Shown here: positions 24,437 through 33,397 of the stretch, piece by piece | How the letters are laid out: the number at the start of each line of letters is the position of its first letter | Position numbering within the stretch: the first letter of the stretch is position 1 | Source: Desulfonatronovibrio sp. | GTDB lineage: Bacteria; Desulfobacterota; Desulfovibrionia; Desulfovibrionales; Desulfonatronovibrionaceae | Assembly: GCA_003557865.1 (NCBI GenBank) | Contig: PWNK01000157.1 | Span: forward strand, 1 to 34,488 | Direction: 5' to 3' | Length of the DNA: 34,488 bases | Position numbers and translations under genes: made by a program | Notes under the pieces: generated by a model | Told to the model about the DNA's origin: nothing | What the model saw: only the letters and a program-made list of their open reading frames with translations | The model's database searches: none

Positions 24437-25478
24437 GCCCAGGATCGTTGTTGACGCCATGGGCGGAGACTTTGGTCCGGAGGTTGTAGTTCCTGGAGCC
24501 CTGTCTGCCGCCAGGAAAGACAACCTTAACCTGCTCCTGGTTGGTAATGAGCAGGAAATTGAAAAAGCTCTGGCCAGCCAGAAACATAAGAACATCGACA
24601 TTGAAATTGCCCACGCTCCAGAAGTAGTGGGAATGTCGGAAAAGCCATCTGACGTTCTTCGAAAGAAGAAGAACTCATCCATTCAGGTTGCCTTCAGTCT
24701 GGTCCGGGAGGGCAAGGGGCAGGGAGTAGTCAGCGCCGGTAATTCCGGGGCGTCCCTGGCCTGCGGGATGTTTACCCTGGGGCGGATTAAGGGGGTTGAG
24801 AGGCCTGCCCTGGCTTCCATTCTGCCTTCAGAAAAAGGCCCGGTTATTCTAATTGATGTCGGGGCCAACGTGGAGTGCAAGTCCTACCACCTTGTCCAGT
24901 TCGGACTCATGGCCGATGTTTTCGCCAGAAGCGTGCTTCATGTCCAGAAGCCAAAAATCGGGATACTGACCATCGGTGAAGAGGATGACAAAGGGAACAA
25001 CCTGGTACGGGAAACAGTCAAGCTGTTCAAAATGTCCTCTCTGAACTTCGTGGGTAATATTGAAGGCCGGGATTTTTTCACTGGAAAGGCGGATGTCATT
25101 GTCTGTGATGGATTCGTGGGAAATGTATCCCTGAAGCTTATGGAAGGTCTGGCCATTTCCCTGTTCAAAATTCTCAAGGAAGAAGTAAACAAAAGCTGGC
25201 TGGCCAGACTGGGATTTCTACTTGGAATAGGGGCTCTTAAAAGGTTCAGCCGGCGCATCGATTACGCTGAATACGGGGGCGCTCCTCTGCTGGGGCTGAA
25301 CGGTATCGGCATTGTCTGCCATGGATCTTCCAATTCAAAGGCCATTGGAAATGCGGTGCTCATGGCCGGGGAGTTCATCAGAAACGGCGCCAATCAGCTG
25401 CTCATTGACGGGCTTGGTGCCAACAAGGACATCAGCATTTTCGGCAAAAAGGCTCTTCCCGGGCTTGCTTCCAGGTGA
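24423..25478 (+). CDS. plsX: Phosphate acyltransferase PlsX
   Basis: A 351-residue enzyme forming acyl-phosphate from acyl-ACP for PlsY in phosphatidic acid synthesis. The N-terminal IVVDAMGGDFGPEVVVPGAL is diagnostic, followed by SAGNSGA, ASILPSEKGPVILIDVGAN and the YAEYGGAPLLGLNG motif near the C-terminus. The ATG lies within the last codons of rpmF. The fatty acid genes fabH, fabG, acpP and fabF follow in the classical order. Confidence 0.96.
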   Translation: MQPAKPRIVVDAMGGDFGPEVVVPGALSAARKDNLNLLLVGNEQEIEKALASQKHKNIDIEIAHAPEVVGMSEKPSDVLRKKKNSSIQVAFSLVREGKGQGVVSAGNSGASLACGMFTLGRIKGVERPALASILPSEKGPVILIDVGANVECKSYHLVQFGLMADVFARSVLHVQKPKIGILTIGEEDDKGNNLVRETVKLFKMSSLNFVGNIEGRDFFTGKADVIVCDGFVGNVSLKLMEGLAISLFKILKEEVNKSWLARLGFLLGIGALKRFSRRIDYAEYGGAPLLGLNGIGIVCHGSSNSKAIGNAVLMAGEFIRNGANQLLIDGLGANKDISIFGKKALPGLASR

Positions 25479-25702
25479 TTCTTTTTGCCCCGGGTTCCGG
25501 AGAACATTCAATATACAGCTTCAGACTGATATATTTGCAGCGATCTTTTACATATATTGAAGGTTGAGAGTTTAAGGTGAAAGGTTACAGCAAGCCGGAT
25601 GAAGCAGAAGGTTAAGTCGATTGCCCATGCGGGAATTCATAGCCTTGCTGCTGGTAAGTAGCAGCAGGACGATCCAGGACAACTTTTGACTGTCAAGTGC
25701 AT

Positions 25703-26698
25703 ATGAAAAACAGCTGCTATATTGCCGGCTTCAGCTACTTCGTACCGGAAGGCGTACTGACCAACAGGGATCTTGAAAGGTTTGTGGACACCAATGATGA
25801 GTGGATTGTCTCCAGGACCGGTATCAGACAAAGACATGTTGCAGGCGGTCAGACCTGCTCAGACCTGGCTTATGAAGCATCCAGGACAGCCCTGCAGAGA
25901 TCCGGCCTGGAACCCGGAGATATTACCCACATAATTACCGCCACCTTCACTCCCGACGCATATGTTCCCAACGCCGCCTGCGTAATCATGGAAAAGCTGG
26001 GTATCAGAGGAATTCCGGCCATGGATATCAATGCCGCCTGCACGGGTTTTGTCTACGGCATCGAGCTGGCCAGGGGACTCTGCCAGTTGTCCTCTGGTTC
26101 AAGAATTCTTCTGGTGGCTTCTGAGGTGGTCACCTCCAGAATAAATTTTAAGGACAGAAGCACATCCGTTCTTTTCGGGGACGGAGCCGGTGCCTGCGTG
26201 CTTACCAGGGAGTCCCCGGGAGGGGGTATTCCCGCTGGATACATTGAGGACGTGCTTCTCAGGGCGGATGGTTCTCTTGGTCCTCTGCTGACGGTCAAAG
26301 GAGGCGGCTCGGGTTATCCTCTGGTGCTGGGGGAGACGGTGGGGGATGATTTTTTCGTCCAGATGGAGGGGCGTGAAGTATTCAAGCATGCGGTCAGATC
26401 CATGCGGGATGTATCAATGGATATTCTCAAGAAAAACAATATAACTGCTGATGACATAGACCTGTTCATACCCCATCAGGCCAACATCAGGATCATAGAA
26501 GCCCTGGCCAAGCTGATGCATGTCAAAGAAGAAAAGATTTTTGTCAATGTTCATGAATACGGCAATACATCGGCAGCTTCAGTGCCCATTGCCCTGGCCG
26601 ACGCATGGGAAAAAGGAAGGATCAGGCCGGGACAGCTGGTGCTGATGGTGGCCTTTGGGGGAGGGTTCACCTGGGGAGCAACCCTGATCCGTTTTTAA
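25703..26698 (+). CDS. fabH: Beta-ketoacyl-ACP synthase III
   Basis: A 331-residue condensing enzyme that starts fatty acid synthesis from acetyl-CoA and malonyl-ACP. The catalytic triad is C113 (NAACTGFVYG), H258 (IPHQANIRI) and N288 (EYGNTSAAS). DTNDEWIVSRTGIRQRH at the N-terminus and the C-terminal GGGFTWGA are typical. I use ATG 25703; a GTG at 25697 is also possible and neither has a strong ribosome site. The 217-nt gap after plsX holds a short TGCTGCT/AGCAGCA hairpin at about 25650 and no gene. Confidence 0.95.
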   Translation: MKNSCYIAGFSYFVPEGVLTNRDLERFVDTNDEWIVSRTGIRQRHVAGGQTCSDLAYEASRTALQRSGLEPGDITHIITATFTPDAYVPNAACVIMEKLGIRGIPAMDINAACTGFVYGIELARGLCQLSSGSRILLVASEVVTSRINFKDRSTSVLFGDGAGACVLTRESPGGGIPAGYIEDVLLRADGSLGPLLTVKGGGSGYPLVLGETVGDDFFVQMEGREVFKHAVRSMRDVSMDILKKNNITADDIDLFIPHQANIRIIEALAKLMHVKEEKIFVNVHEYGNTSAASVPIALADAWEKGRIRPGQLVLMVAFGGGFTWGATLIRF

Positions 26699-26723
26699 TT
26701 GTAATATGTGCGGAGGGTAAATC

Positions 26724-27467
26724 ATGCCTGATACTGTTAAAACAGCCCTTGTGACCGGGGGCTCCCGGGGGATAGGCCGGGCCTGCGCGGTCCGCCTGGC
26801 CAAATCAGGGTACCAGGTGTATGTCACCTATGTCAGCAGGCCTGAGCCGGCTCGGGAAACATGCAGGATAATTGAAGAAAAAGGAGGCCGGGCGGCCTGT
26901 TTTCCCCTGGATATCGGAGACAGTCAGGCCATAGTTGACTTTTTCAAGGAAAAGATCAAAGACCGGGTTTTTCTGGATGTGCTGGTGAACAATGCCGGCA
27001 TGACCATGGATGGTCTTCTGGTCCGAATGGGCCAGGAGCAGTGGGAAAAGGTCATCAGGATCAATTTGAGCGGATCATTCTTCTGCCTGCAGCAGGCCGC
27101 GAAAATCATGATGCGTCAGAAAACAGGAAGAATCGTAAACATCACCTCTGTCACCGCCCAGTCCGGCAACCCTGGGCAGGCAAACTATACCGCGTCCAAG
27201 GCAGGCCTGATTGGACTGACCAAAACCGCGGCCTTGGAGCTTGCCCCCAGAAACATAACTGTAAATGCTGTGGCTCCGGGATTCATTGAAACCGACATGA
27301 CCTCCGGGCTGAACCAGCAGATAAGGGAAAAGTATCTGGAAATGATCCCGCTCAAAAGATTTGGCTCATCAGGGGATGTTGCGGAAACTGTTGCCTTTCT
27401 GGCATCATCCGGGGCATCTTACATAACAGGTCAGGTTATTGGAGTTAACGGCGGGATGTACATTTAG
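26724..27467 (+). CDS. fabG: 3-oxoacyl-ACP reductase
   Basis: A 247-residue short-chain dehydrogenase reducing beta-ketoacyl-ACP with NADPH. Cofactor motif TGGSRGIGRA (11-20), NNAG (99-102), and catalytic S142, Y155 and K159 in the ITSV...YTASK arrangement. The C-terminal FLASSGASYITGQVIGVNGGMYI is typical of FabG. GGAGGG lies 7 nt before the ATG. Its place between fabH and acpP supports FabG over other SDR enzymes. Confidence 0.95.
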   Translation: MPDTVKTALVTGGSRGIGRACAVRLAKSGYQVYVTYVSRPEPARETCRIIEEKGGRAACFPLDIGDSQAIVDFFKEKIKDRVFLDVLVNNAGMTMDGLLVRMGQEQWEKVIRINLSGSFFCLQQAAKIMMRQKTGRIVNITSVTAQSGNPGQANYTASKAGLIGLTKTAALELAPRNITVNAVAPGFIETDMTSGLNQQIREKYLEMIPLKRFGSSGDVAETVAFLASSGASYITGQVIGVNGGMYI

Positions 27468-27546
27468 CCGGATCATAAAATGACTGCAATTTGCATGCGG
27501 GGTGCATCAAAATCAAAGCCCAGGGCAGAATCACAAAGGCTTTGGT

Positions 27547-27589
27547 TTGAGCGGGTCTGAAAATTACAGCAGATAATAACTGTTAACAG
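27547..27589 (+). promoter_or_regulatory. Possible acpP promoter with overlapping palindrome
   Basis: TTGAGC (27547-27552) and GATAAT (27572-27577) are 19 bp apart, longer than ideal. The perfect 10-bp palindrome CTGTTAACAG (27580-27589) would lie at the start site, where an operator could act. A separate acpP promoter is common because ACP is needed in large amounts. Confidence 0.3.
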
Positions 27590-27625
27590 CTAAACGGATA
27601 TCAAAGAATAAGAAGGAGAATGAAA

Positions 27626-27856
27626 ATGTCAGTTGAGCAGAAAGTTAAAGAAATCGTTATGGAGCAGCTCGGTATTTCCGCGGATGAGGTCAAGGGTGAA
27701 TCAAAGTTTGTGGAAGACCTTGGCGCTGACTCCCTGGATCTGACCGAACTTATCATGGCCATGGAAGAGGAGTTCGATATAGAGATTGATGATGAAAAGG
27801 CTCAGGAGATTCTGACTGTCCAGGCGGCCATAGATTTTATCAAGGCCAATCAGTAG
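27626..27856 (+). CDS. acpP: Acyl carrier protein
   Basis: A 76-residue acidic carrier protein. The phosphopantetheine serine is S36 in [11 protein letters not shown]. Start ATG 27626 has aaggaga at ideal distance, whereas the in-frame ATG at 27620 is too close to that site. It carries the growing acyl chain for FabH, FabG, FabF and PlsX, all encoded here. Confidence 0.97.
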   Translation: MSVEQKVKEIVMEQLGISADEVKGESKFVEDLGADSLDLTELIMAMEEEFDIEIDDEKAQEILTVQAAIDFIKANQ

Positions 27857-28202
27857 GCTGTCCTTTCCAAGACGGTTTTCCAAGTGATCAGGGTATGACC
27901 GGCTCGTGCCCCTGAGCTTCCTTTGTCTGTGACTTTGTCCGTCTCGGTTCTCTTTCATGAGCAGACGCCTGCCCGTTTTTCTGGTTCCATGCAGGGCATG
28001 TCTTCCGGAAGCTATATTCAGTAATCCAAACCTTGGGTTATGGGCTTTCCAGCCTTGATGAACATCAGACCGGGCCCAGACAAAGCTCAGCGCCTTCAAG
28101 GCCTGCCAAGATCAAATGCCTGGCCCGGCTCTCGCAAGTCATGGGCTGCGGGTTGAACAGGATGACCAGTCGATTATAACTCAACTCATAACCAAGGTTA
28201 TT
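27857..28202. other. Gene-free stretch between acpP and fabF
   Basis: 346 nt with no credible coding frame. The fabF frame stays open upstream to 28116, but this part has no resemblance to FabF. No clear terminator or promoter was recognised. Confidence 0.5.
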
Positions 28203-29453
28203 ATGCAAGCACAAATGCCCCGAGTTGTGGTTACCGGGCTTTCCGCCATTACCCCCATAGGCAAAGATCTGGAAAGCAGCTGGCAGTCTCTGCTGTCAGG
28301 CAGAAGCGGTGTGGCGGAACTCACGCGTTTCGACTGTTCAAATTACGCCACAAAGATAGCCGCTGAAGTCAAGGATTTTGACACCAGTCCCTTCATGAGT
28401 GTCAAGGAGGCCCGGCGAATGGACAGGTTCTGTCATTTTGCCGTGGCTTCAGCCAAAATGCTCATGCAACACAGCGGCCTGGACAGGGATCAGATGGATA
28501 TGAGCCGGTGCGGGGCAATTATTGGCTGTGGCCTGGGAGGGCTTGAGACAATTGAGGATTTTCATACCAAGCTTCTCCAGTCAGGTCCCAAAAGGATTTC
28601 TCCCTTTTATATTCCGCTGCTTATCGCCAACATGGCCGCCGGGCAGATATCCATGGTCACCGGGGCCAGAGGTCCCAATCTGGCTACTACTTCAGCCTGT
28701 GCTTCAGGTCTGCATGGCATTGGGTATGCTTTCTCTGATATCAGGCTTGGCCGGGCCCAAGCCATGATCTGCGGAGGTGTTGAATCGACCATCACCCCCA
28801 TGGCTGTATCAGGGTTTAACGCCATGAAGGCGCTTTCCACCAGTAATGAATCCCCGGAAAAAGCCAGCCGGCCTTTTGATCTTCATCGCAACGGCTTTGT
28901 CATCGGGGAGGGCAGCGGCCTGCTGCTGCTTGAAACACTGGACAGCGCCCTGGAAAGGGGAGCGACAATTTATGCTGAAGTGGTAGGTTTCGGGGCCTCG
29001 GCAGACGCTTTTCACATGACCGCTCCGGATGAATCCGGGCAGGGCATGGCCCTGGCCATGAAGCAGGCCCTTAACGAAGCCGGTGTTGCCCCGGAACAGG
29101 TTGAACATATAAACGCCCACGGTACGTCCACCAAGCTCAACGATGCCTCTGAAACCCGCGCCGTCAAGGAAGTTTTCGGCAGGCATGCCTACGATATGCT
29201 CCTGACTGCCAACAAATCCATGATCGGGCACAGCCTGGGTGCTGCCGGGGGAATTGAGAGCGTATTCAGCGTCCTGAGCCTCTATTACTCTAAGATTCCT
29301 GGGACCATCAACCTTGAAACACCAGATCCTGAATGTGACCTTGATTATTGCGCCCATGGGACAGTTTCCCGGAAAATAAGGTTTGCCCTGTGCAATTCTT
29401 TTGGTTTCGGAGGCACAAACGCCTCCATCCTTTTTAAAGAATTTGAAAAATAA
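28203..29453 (+). CDS. fabF: Beta-ketoacyl-ACP synthase II
   Basis: A 416-residue elongating condensing enzyme. The catalytic triad is C166 (TSACASG), H306 (NAHGTST) and H343 (SMIGHSLGAAGG). The N-terminus MPRVVVTGLSAITPIG and the C-terminal NSFGFGGTNASILF are standard. ATG 28203 has AAGG about 6 nt upstream; ATG 28215 is a second choice. It ends 24 nt before glyA. Confidence 0.96.
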   Translation: MQAQMPRVVVTGLSAITPIGKDLESSWQSLLSGRSGVAELTRFDCSNYATKIAAEVKDFDTSPFMSVKEARRMDRFCHFAVASAKMLMQHSGLDRDQMDMSRCGAIIGCGLGGLETIEDFHTKLLQSGPKRISPFYIPLLIANMAAGQISMVTGARGPNLATTSACASGLHGIGYAFSDIRLGRAQAMICGGVESTITPMAVSGFNAMKALSTSNESPEKASRPFDLHRNGFVIGEGSGLLLLETLDSALERGATIYAEVVGFGASADAFHMTAPDESGQGMALAMKQALNEAGVAPEQVEHINAHGTSTKLNDASETRAVKEVFGRHAYDMLLTANKSMIGHSLGAAGGIESVFSVLSLYYSKIPGTINLETPDPECDLDYCAHGTVSRKIRFALCNSFGFGGTNASILFKEFEK

Positions 29454-29477
29454 TTTAAAAATATAACCAGGACCGTG

Positions 29478-30728
29478 ATGACCATGAATATGCAGGAACT
29501 CAAAAGTCTAGACCCTGAAGTATACAGGGCCATAGAGCTGGAGGAACAGAGGCAGCTGTTCAAGCTGGAGCTTATTGCCTCGGAGAATTTTACTTCCCCG
29601 GCTGTCCGCCAGGCCATGGGGAGCGTCATGACCCATAAATACGCAGAAGGATACCCTGGGAAAAGATATTACGGGGGATGCGAATATGTGGACCTGGCAG
29701 AGGATCTGGCCAGAGACAGGGCCAGGGAAATCTTCCAGGCCGAATATGCCAATGTCCAGCCTCACTCAGGATCCCAGGCCAATATGGGAGTATATTTCGG
29801 TTTTCTCAAGCCGGGGGACACTGTTCTGGGTATGGATCTTTCCCATGGGGGTCATCTGACTCACGGCAGCCCGGTCAATTTTTCAGGAAAGCTGTATAAT
29901 GTTGTCTTTTACGGTGTCCAAAAGGAGACCGGGCATATTGATTACCACCAGGTGGAAGCCATGGCAATGGAACACAGGCCGGCCATGATAATTGCTGGAG
30001 CCAGCGCTTATCCCCGGAGCATCGACTTCAGACGTTTCCGGGAGATCGCGGACCAGGCAGGGGCCAGGCTCATGGTGGACATGGCCCATATAGCGGGGCT
30101 TATTGCCGCCGGACTGCACCCTTCGCCGGTGGGTCAGGCCCACTTCATTACCACCACCACCCACAAGACCCTGCGTGGTCCCAGGGGAGGAATGATCCTC
30201 AGTTCAGAGGAGTTTGGCAGGACCCTTAATTCCCAGATTTTTCCGGGAATTCAGGGAGGGCCGCTGATGCATGTCATTGCGGCCAAGGCAGTGGCTTTTG
30301 GTGAGGCGCTCAAGCCTGAGTTCTCCAGGTATCAGAAAACAGTCGTGGACAATGCCGTCAGGATGGCCGCGTTATTGACCGAAGCCGGTTTTGACCTGGT
30401 TTCAGGAGGCACGGACAACCATCTCATACTAATTGATCTGACCAATCAGAATATTACCGGCAAGGATGCTGAAGTGGCCCTGGATAAAGCCGGGATCACG
30501 GTCAACAAAAATACCGTGCCCTTTGAGACTAAATCGCCCTTTGTCACTTCAGGCATCAGACTGGGAACTCCTGCACTGACCACCAGAGGAATGAATCCCG
30601 AGCACATGGAAAATATTGTTTCCTGGATAATCGACGCTCTCAGCAGCTATGAAGATGACCAACGTCTGAAAAGAATCAGTCAGGAAGTGAAAAAGTTCGC
30701 TGAACAGTTTCCTCTTTTCGCGTGGTGA
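29478..30728 (+). CDS. glyA: Serine hydroxymethyltransferase
   Basis: A 416-residue PLP enzyme interconverting serine and glycine with tetrahydrofolate. The PLP lysine is K230 in [35 protein letters not shown] and the [13 protein letters not shown] segment are classical. AGGA lies 5 nt before ATG 29478; GTG 29475 and ATG 29484 are alternatives. The gene links one-carbon supply to the neighbouring nucleotide and riboflavin genes. Confidence 0.96.
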   Translation: MTMNMQELKSLDPEVYRAIELEEQRQLFKLELIASENFTSPAVRQAMGSVMTHKYAEGYPGKRYYGGCEYVDLAEDLARDRAREIFQAEYANVQPHSGSQANMGVYFGFLKPGDTVLGMDLSHGGHLTHGSPVNFSGKLYNVVFYGVQKETGHIDYHQVEAMAMEHRPAMIIAGASAYPRSIDFRRFREIADQAGARLMVDMAHIAGLIAAGLHPSPVGQAHFITTTTHKTLRGPRGGMILSSEEFGRTLNSQIFPGIQGGPLMHVIAAKAVAFGEALKPEFSRYQKTVVDNAVRMAALLTEAGFDLVSGGTDNHLILIDLTNQNITGKDAEVALDKAGITVNKNTVPFETKSPFVTSGIRLGTPALTTRGMNPEHMENIVSWIIDALSSYEDDQRLKRISQEVKKFAEQFPLFAW

Positions 30729-30755
30729 TCATCAGCATAAATCAAGTTTTTAGAC

Positions 30756-31265
30756 ATGGGACACGGCTGGATAACCCGGCCGTGGATGACTGTGGGGACG
30801 CCCTTGAATCAGCAAAGACTTTCCTGGGATGAATACTACATGCGCATCACCCACATGGTGTCTGAGCGCTCCACCTGTCTGAGAAGAAAGGTAGGGGCCC
30901 TGGCAGTCAAGGACAAGCGCATCCTGGCCACCGGCTATAATGGCCCCCCTGCCGGACTGAGACATTGTCATGAAACAGGATGCATCCGTGAAAAAATGGG
31001 AATTCCCTCGGGACAGCGTCATGAACTCTGCCGGGGGCTGCACGCCGAGCAGAATATAATTATCCAGGCCGCGGTCCACGGGATAAGCATTTCCGGTTCC
31101 AGCATCTACTGCACCACCCAGCCCTGCCTGATCTGCACCAAAATGCTCATAAACTGTAAAGTGGAAAACATCTACTTCTCAGAGGGGTATCCTGACGATC
31201 TTGCCCGGGATATGCTCTTAGAAGCAGGAGTAAATTTCAGGCTGATGTCCCGTGAACCTGAGTGA
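30756..31265 (+). CDS. dCMP deaminase (ComEB family)
   Basis: A zinc deaminase, up to 169 residues, converting dCMP to dUMP for thymidylate synthesis. H96 and E98 in GLHAEQN plus C124 and C127 in [11 protein letters not shown] form the zinc and proton-transfer site. [13 protein letters not shown] and [10 protein letters not shown] are family features. The start is uncertain: ATG 30756 and ATG 30786 lack ribosome sites, while a TTG at 30804 is preceded by GGGGA and would begin nearer the conserved domain. The 3' end overlaps ribD by 14 nt. Confidence 0.9.
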   Translation: MGHGWITRPWMTVGTPLNQQRLSWDEYYMRITHMVSERSTCLRRKVGALAVKDKRILATGYNGPPAGLRHCHETGCIREKMGIPSGQRHELCRGLHAEQNIIIQAAVHGISISGSSIYCTTQPCLICTKMLINCKVENIYFSEGYPDDLARDMLLEAGVNFRLMSREPE

Positions 31266-32382
31266 ATTTATGCTTAGAGCCGTTGCCCTGGCGGAAAAGG
31301 GCAAGGGCAGAACCCAGCCTAATCCCTGTGTTGGTGCCCTGATAATTGCCGGTGAAGAAATTGTCGGCCGTGGATACCACCGGTCTTTCGGGGCGGATCA
31401 CGCAGAAGTGGAAGCAATTAAAGACGCTCTTTCCAAAGGCTATGACCTGTCAGGATGCACCCTGCTGGTCACCCTGGAACCATGCAACCACCAAGGCAAA
31501 ACACCTCCCTGCACCAGGGCCATCCTGAAATCTGGAATCAGAAGGGTGGTCATAGGAGCCATGGATCCCAACAGGGAGGTTTCCGGAGGAGGCGCCCGGT
31601 TTCTGGCCGGTTCAGGGGTCAAGGTTGCCGCGGGGATTGAAGAACAGGCCTGTCTGGATCTGATTGCCGACTTTATTGTCTGGCAGCGGACCACAAGATC
31701 GTACCTCTATCTTAAAATGGCTTCAACCCTGGATGGAAGAATCGCTACCAGGGAAGGGCATTCCAGGTGGGTTACCTGCGACGCTTCCAGGAAAAAGGTC
31801 CATCAGCTGCGTTCCATGGTGGGGGCGGTTATTATTGGCGGCAATACCTTTTACCGGGATAATCCCAGGCTTACCTGCAGAGGGCTTGAAAACAGGCATC
31901 AGCCACTGAGCATAGTGGTTACTTCAAGGCTGCCTGAGACGGACATGGACTTTTTTCTGCTCAGGCAAAGGCCGGAACAGACAGTTTTCTGGACAGATCA
32001 TAAAACATCTAATTCAGCCGCGGCCCAGAGACTCAATGACCTGGGGTGTCAGGTTGTGGGCCTTGACTCAGATCACAGGGGACTGGATCTATGCCGGGGA
32101 CTTGTCTGGCTCCGGCAGGATAAAAAGATTTACAGTGCCATGTGCGAGGGTGGAGGCATGCTGGGCATGAGTTTTATTCAGGCCAATCTTGCCGATGAGC
32201 TGTGGCATTTCATAGCCTTGAAAATCCTGGGGGATGATCAGGCTGTTCCGGTGTACAGCGGCCGGCGTCCCAGGTTCATGCATGAAGCAATACCATTGCG
32301 TGTCAGCCGGACCATGATCATTGGCGATGACCTCTGGCTGAGGCTTTTTCCACAGGAGAGGCCATTGCCGGAAGGCAGTTAA
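31252..32382 (+). CDS. ribD: Bifunctional riboflavin biosynthesis deaminase/reductase
   Basis: A 376-residue enzyme of the second and third riboflavin steps. The deaminase domain (about 1-145) has H50 and E52 in DHAEVEA plus C78 and C87 in [14 protein letters not shown] as zinc ligands. The reductase domain (about 148-365) has [22 protein letters not shown] and [10 protein letters not shown]. The start is GTG 31252, inside the end of the dCMP deaminase gene; ATG 31270 is an alternative but cuts into the first helix. The arrangement next to another cytidine-deaminase-fold gene is also found in related bacteria. Confidence 0.95.
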   Translation: MNLSEFMLRAVALAEKGKGRTQPNPCVGALIIAGEEIVGRGYHRSFGADHAEVEAIKDALSKGYDLSGCTLLVTLEPCNHQGKTPPCTRAILKSGIRRVVIGAMDPNREVSGGGARFLAGSGVKVAAGIEEQACLDLIADFIVWQRTTRSYLYLKMASTLDGRIATREGHSRWVTCDASRKKVHQLRSMVGAVIIGGNTFYRDNPRLTCRGLENRHQPLSIVVTSRLPETDMDFFLLRQRPEQTVFWTDHKTSNSAAAQRLNDLGCQVVGLDSDHRGLDLCRGLVWLRQDKKIYSAMCEGGGMLGMSFIQANLADELWHFIALKILGDDQAVPVYSGRRPRFMHEAIPLRVSRTMIIGDDLWLRLFPQERPLPEGS

Positions 32383-32468
32383 ATGGTTATGGGTAAAGTT
32401 CTTGTTCTGAGCCCGGCCCATACAGGTCTGACTCAAGCCTGTATTTCCTGGGGATGAAAACAAAACAG

Positions 32469-33143
32469 ATGTTTACAGGAATTATTCAGACTACGGGTGT
32501 TGTTTCCAGCCTGGAAATAAAAGGCCCTGAAACCAGGATGCGCATTGCACCGATCCGTCCGTTTCAGGCTTTGAGCCGCGGGGAGAGCATAGCAGTCAAC
32601 GGAGTCTGCCTGACTGTTGAAGATTTCACAAGGGAATGGTTCCATGTCTACGCTTCCAGCCAGACTATGAAGGTCACCAATCTCGGTTTTCTGAAGCAGG
32701 GGCAGAAGGTTAACCTGGAAAGAGCTCTGAGTATGGGGGATCGTCTGGGGGGCCATCTTGTATCCGGGCATGTGGACTGTCTGGCAGCTGTGATTTCCGC
32801 TGAAGACGACGGAGAATCCAGGATCTATCACCTCTCTTTCCCGGAGGAATATTCAGGCCAGATAATTGACAAGGGATCTGTAGCCCTGGACGGGATCAGC
32901 CTGACAGTTATCAGTTGCGGGCCAGATAATCTCAAGGTAAACATAATCCCGGCCACCAGGAAAGAAACAACCGTTTCACAGTGGAAAATGGGTGCCAAGG
33001 TGAATATGGAAACGGATATGATCGGAAAGTATGTGCAAAAGACGCTCAGATCAGGAGCCGGTCAGGTTAAAGACCGCAAACCAGGGAGCGGGATTACCGG
33101 AGATTTTTTGAGGGAGCACGGCTTTTTTCCGGGAGGAAATTAA
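32469..33143 (+). CDS. ribE: Riboflavin synthase alpha chain
   Basis: A 224-residue enzyme disproportionating two lumazines to riboflavin. It contains two tandem lumazine-binding repeats, the first from MFTGIIQTTGVV, with VNGVCLTV and SGHVDC, and the second with VALDGISLTV. I start at ATG 32469, because the family begins at MFTGI and this N-terminus is needed for trimer assembly; ATG 32454 would add five residues and sits closer to a gggg ribosome-like site. The C-terminal tail after about residue 198 is long and basic compared with family norms. Confidence 0.94.
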   Translation: MFTGIIQTTGVVSSLEIKGPETRMRIAPIRPFQALSRGESIAVNGVCLTVEDFTREWFHVYASSQTMKVTNLGFLKQGQKVNLERALSMGDRLGGHLVSGHVDCLAAVISAEDDGESRIYHLSFPEEYSGQIIDKGSVALDGISLTVISCGPDNLKVNIIPATRKETTVSQWKMGAKVNMETDMIGKYVQKTLRSGAGQVKDRKPGSGITGDFLREHGFFPGGN

Positions 33144-33236
33144 ATGCTCGCTAATATGTTGTAATTTTCGGCTTTTACCCGGATAGCTATTTAAGTTCAA
33201 AGTCATTGAAAATTATCAGGGTTGTTGATGTGGATG

Positions 33237-33266
33237 TTGAGAACCATGGCAATGGGTTTATATAAT
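33237..33266 (+). promoter_or_regulatory. Candidate ribBA promoter
   Basis: TTGAGA (33237-33242), 18 bp, TATAAT (33261-33266). It lies in the 254-nt gap between ribE and ribBA and would give a 5' untranslated region of about 125 nt. No FMN riboswitch signature was recognised in that leader. Confidence 0.5.
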
Positions 33267-33397
33267 AAAGGGAATGCAGAAGAGCATTTGATTGTCAAGG
33301 CGATCAACAGGTTGTATTTTTGGGATTAATCAGTCAGATACAGGGAAGAATTCCATTTACCGGTGCTGCTGACACAATTGAAAAATGAGGATGAAAA

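Noticed and set aside
33144-33397. FMN riboswitch before ribBA
   Set aside because: The conserved RFN sequence blocks are not visible; only a promoter-like sequence is seen.
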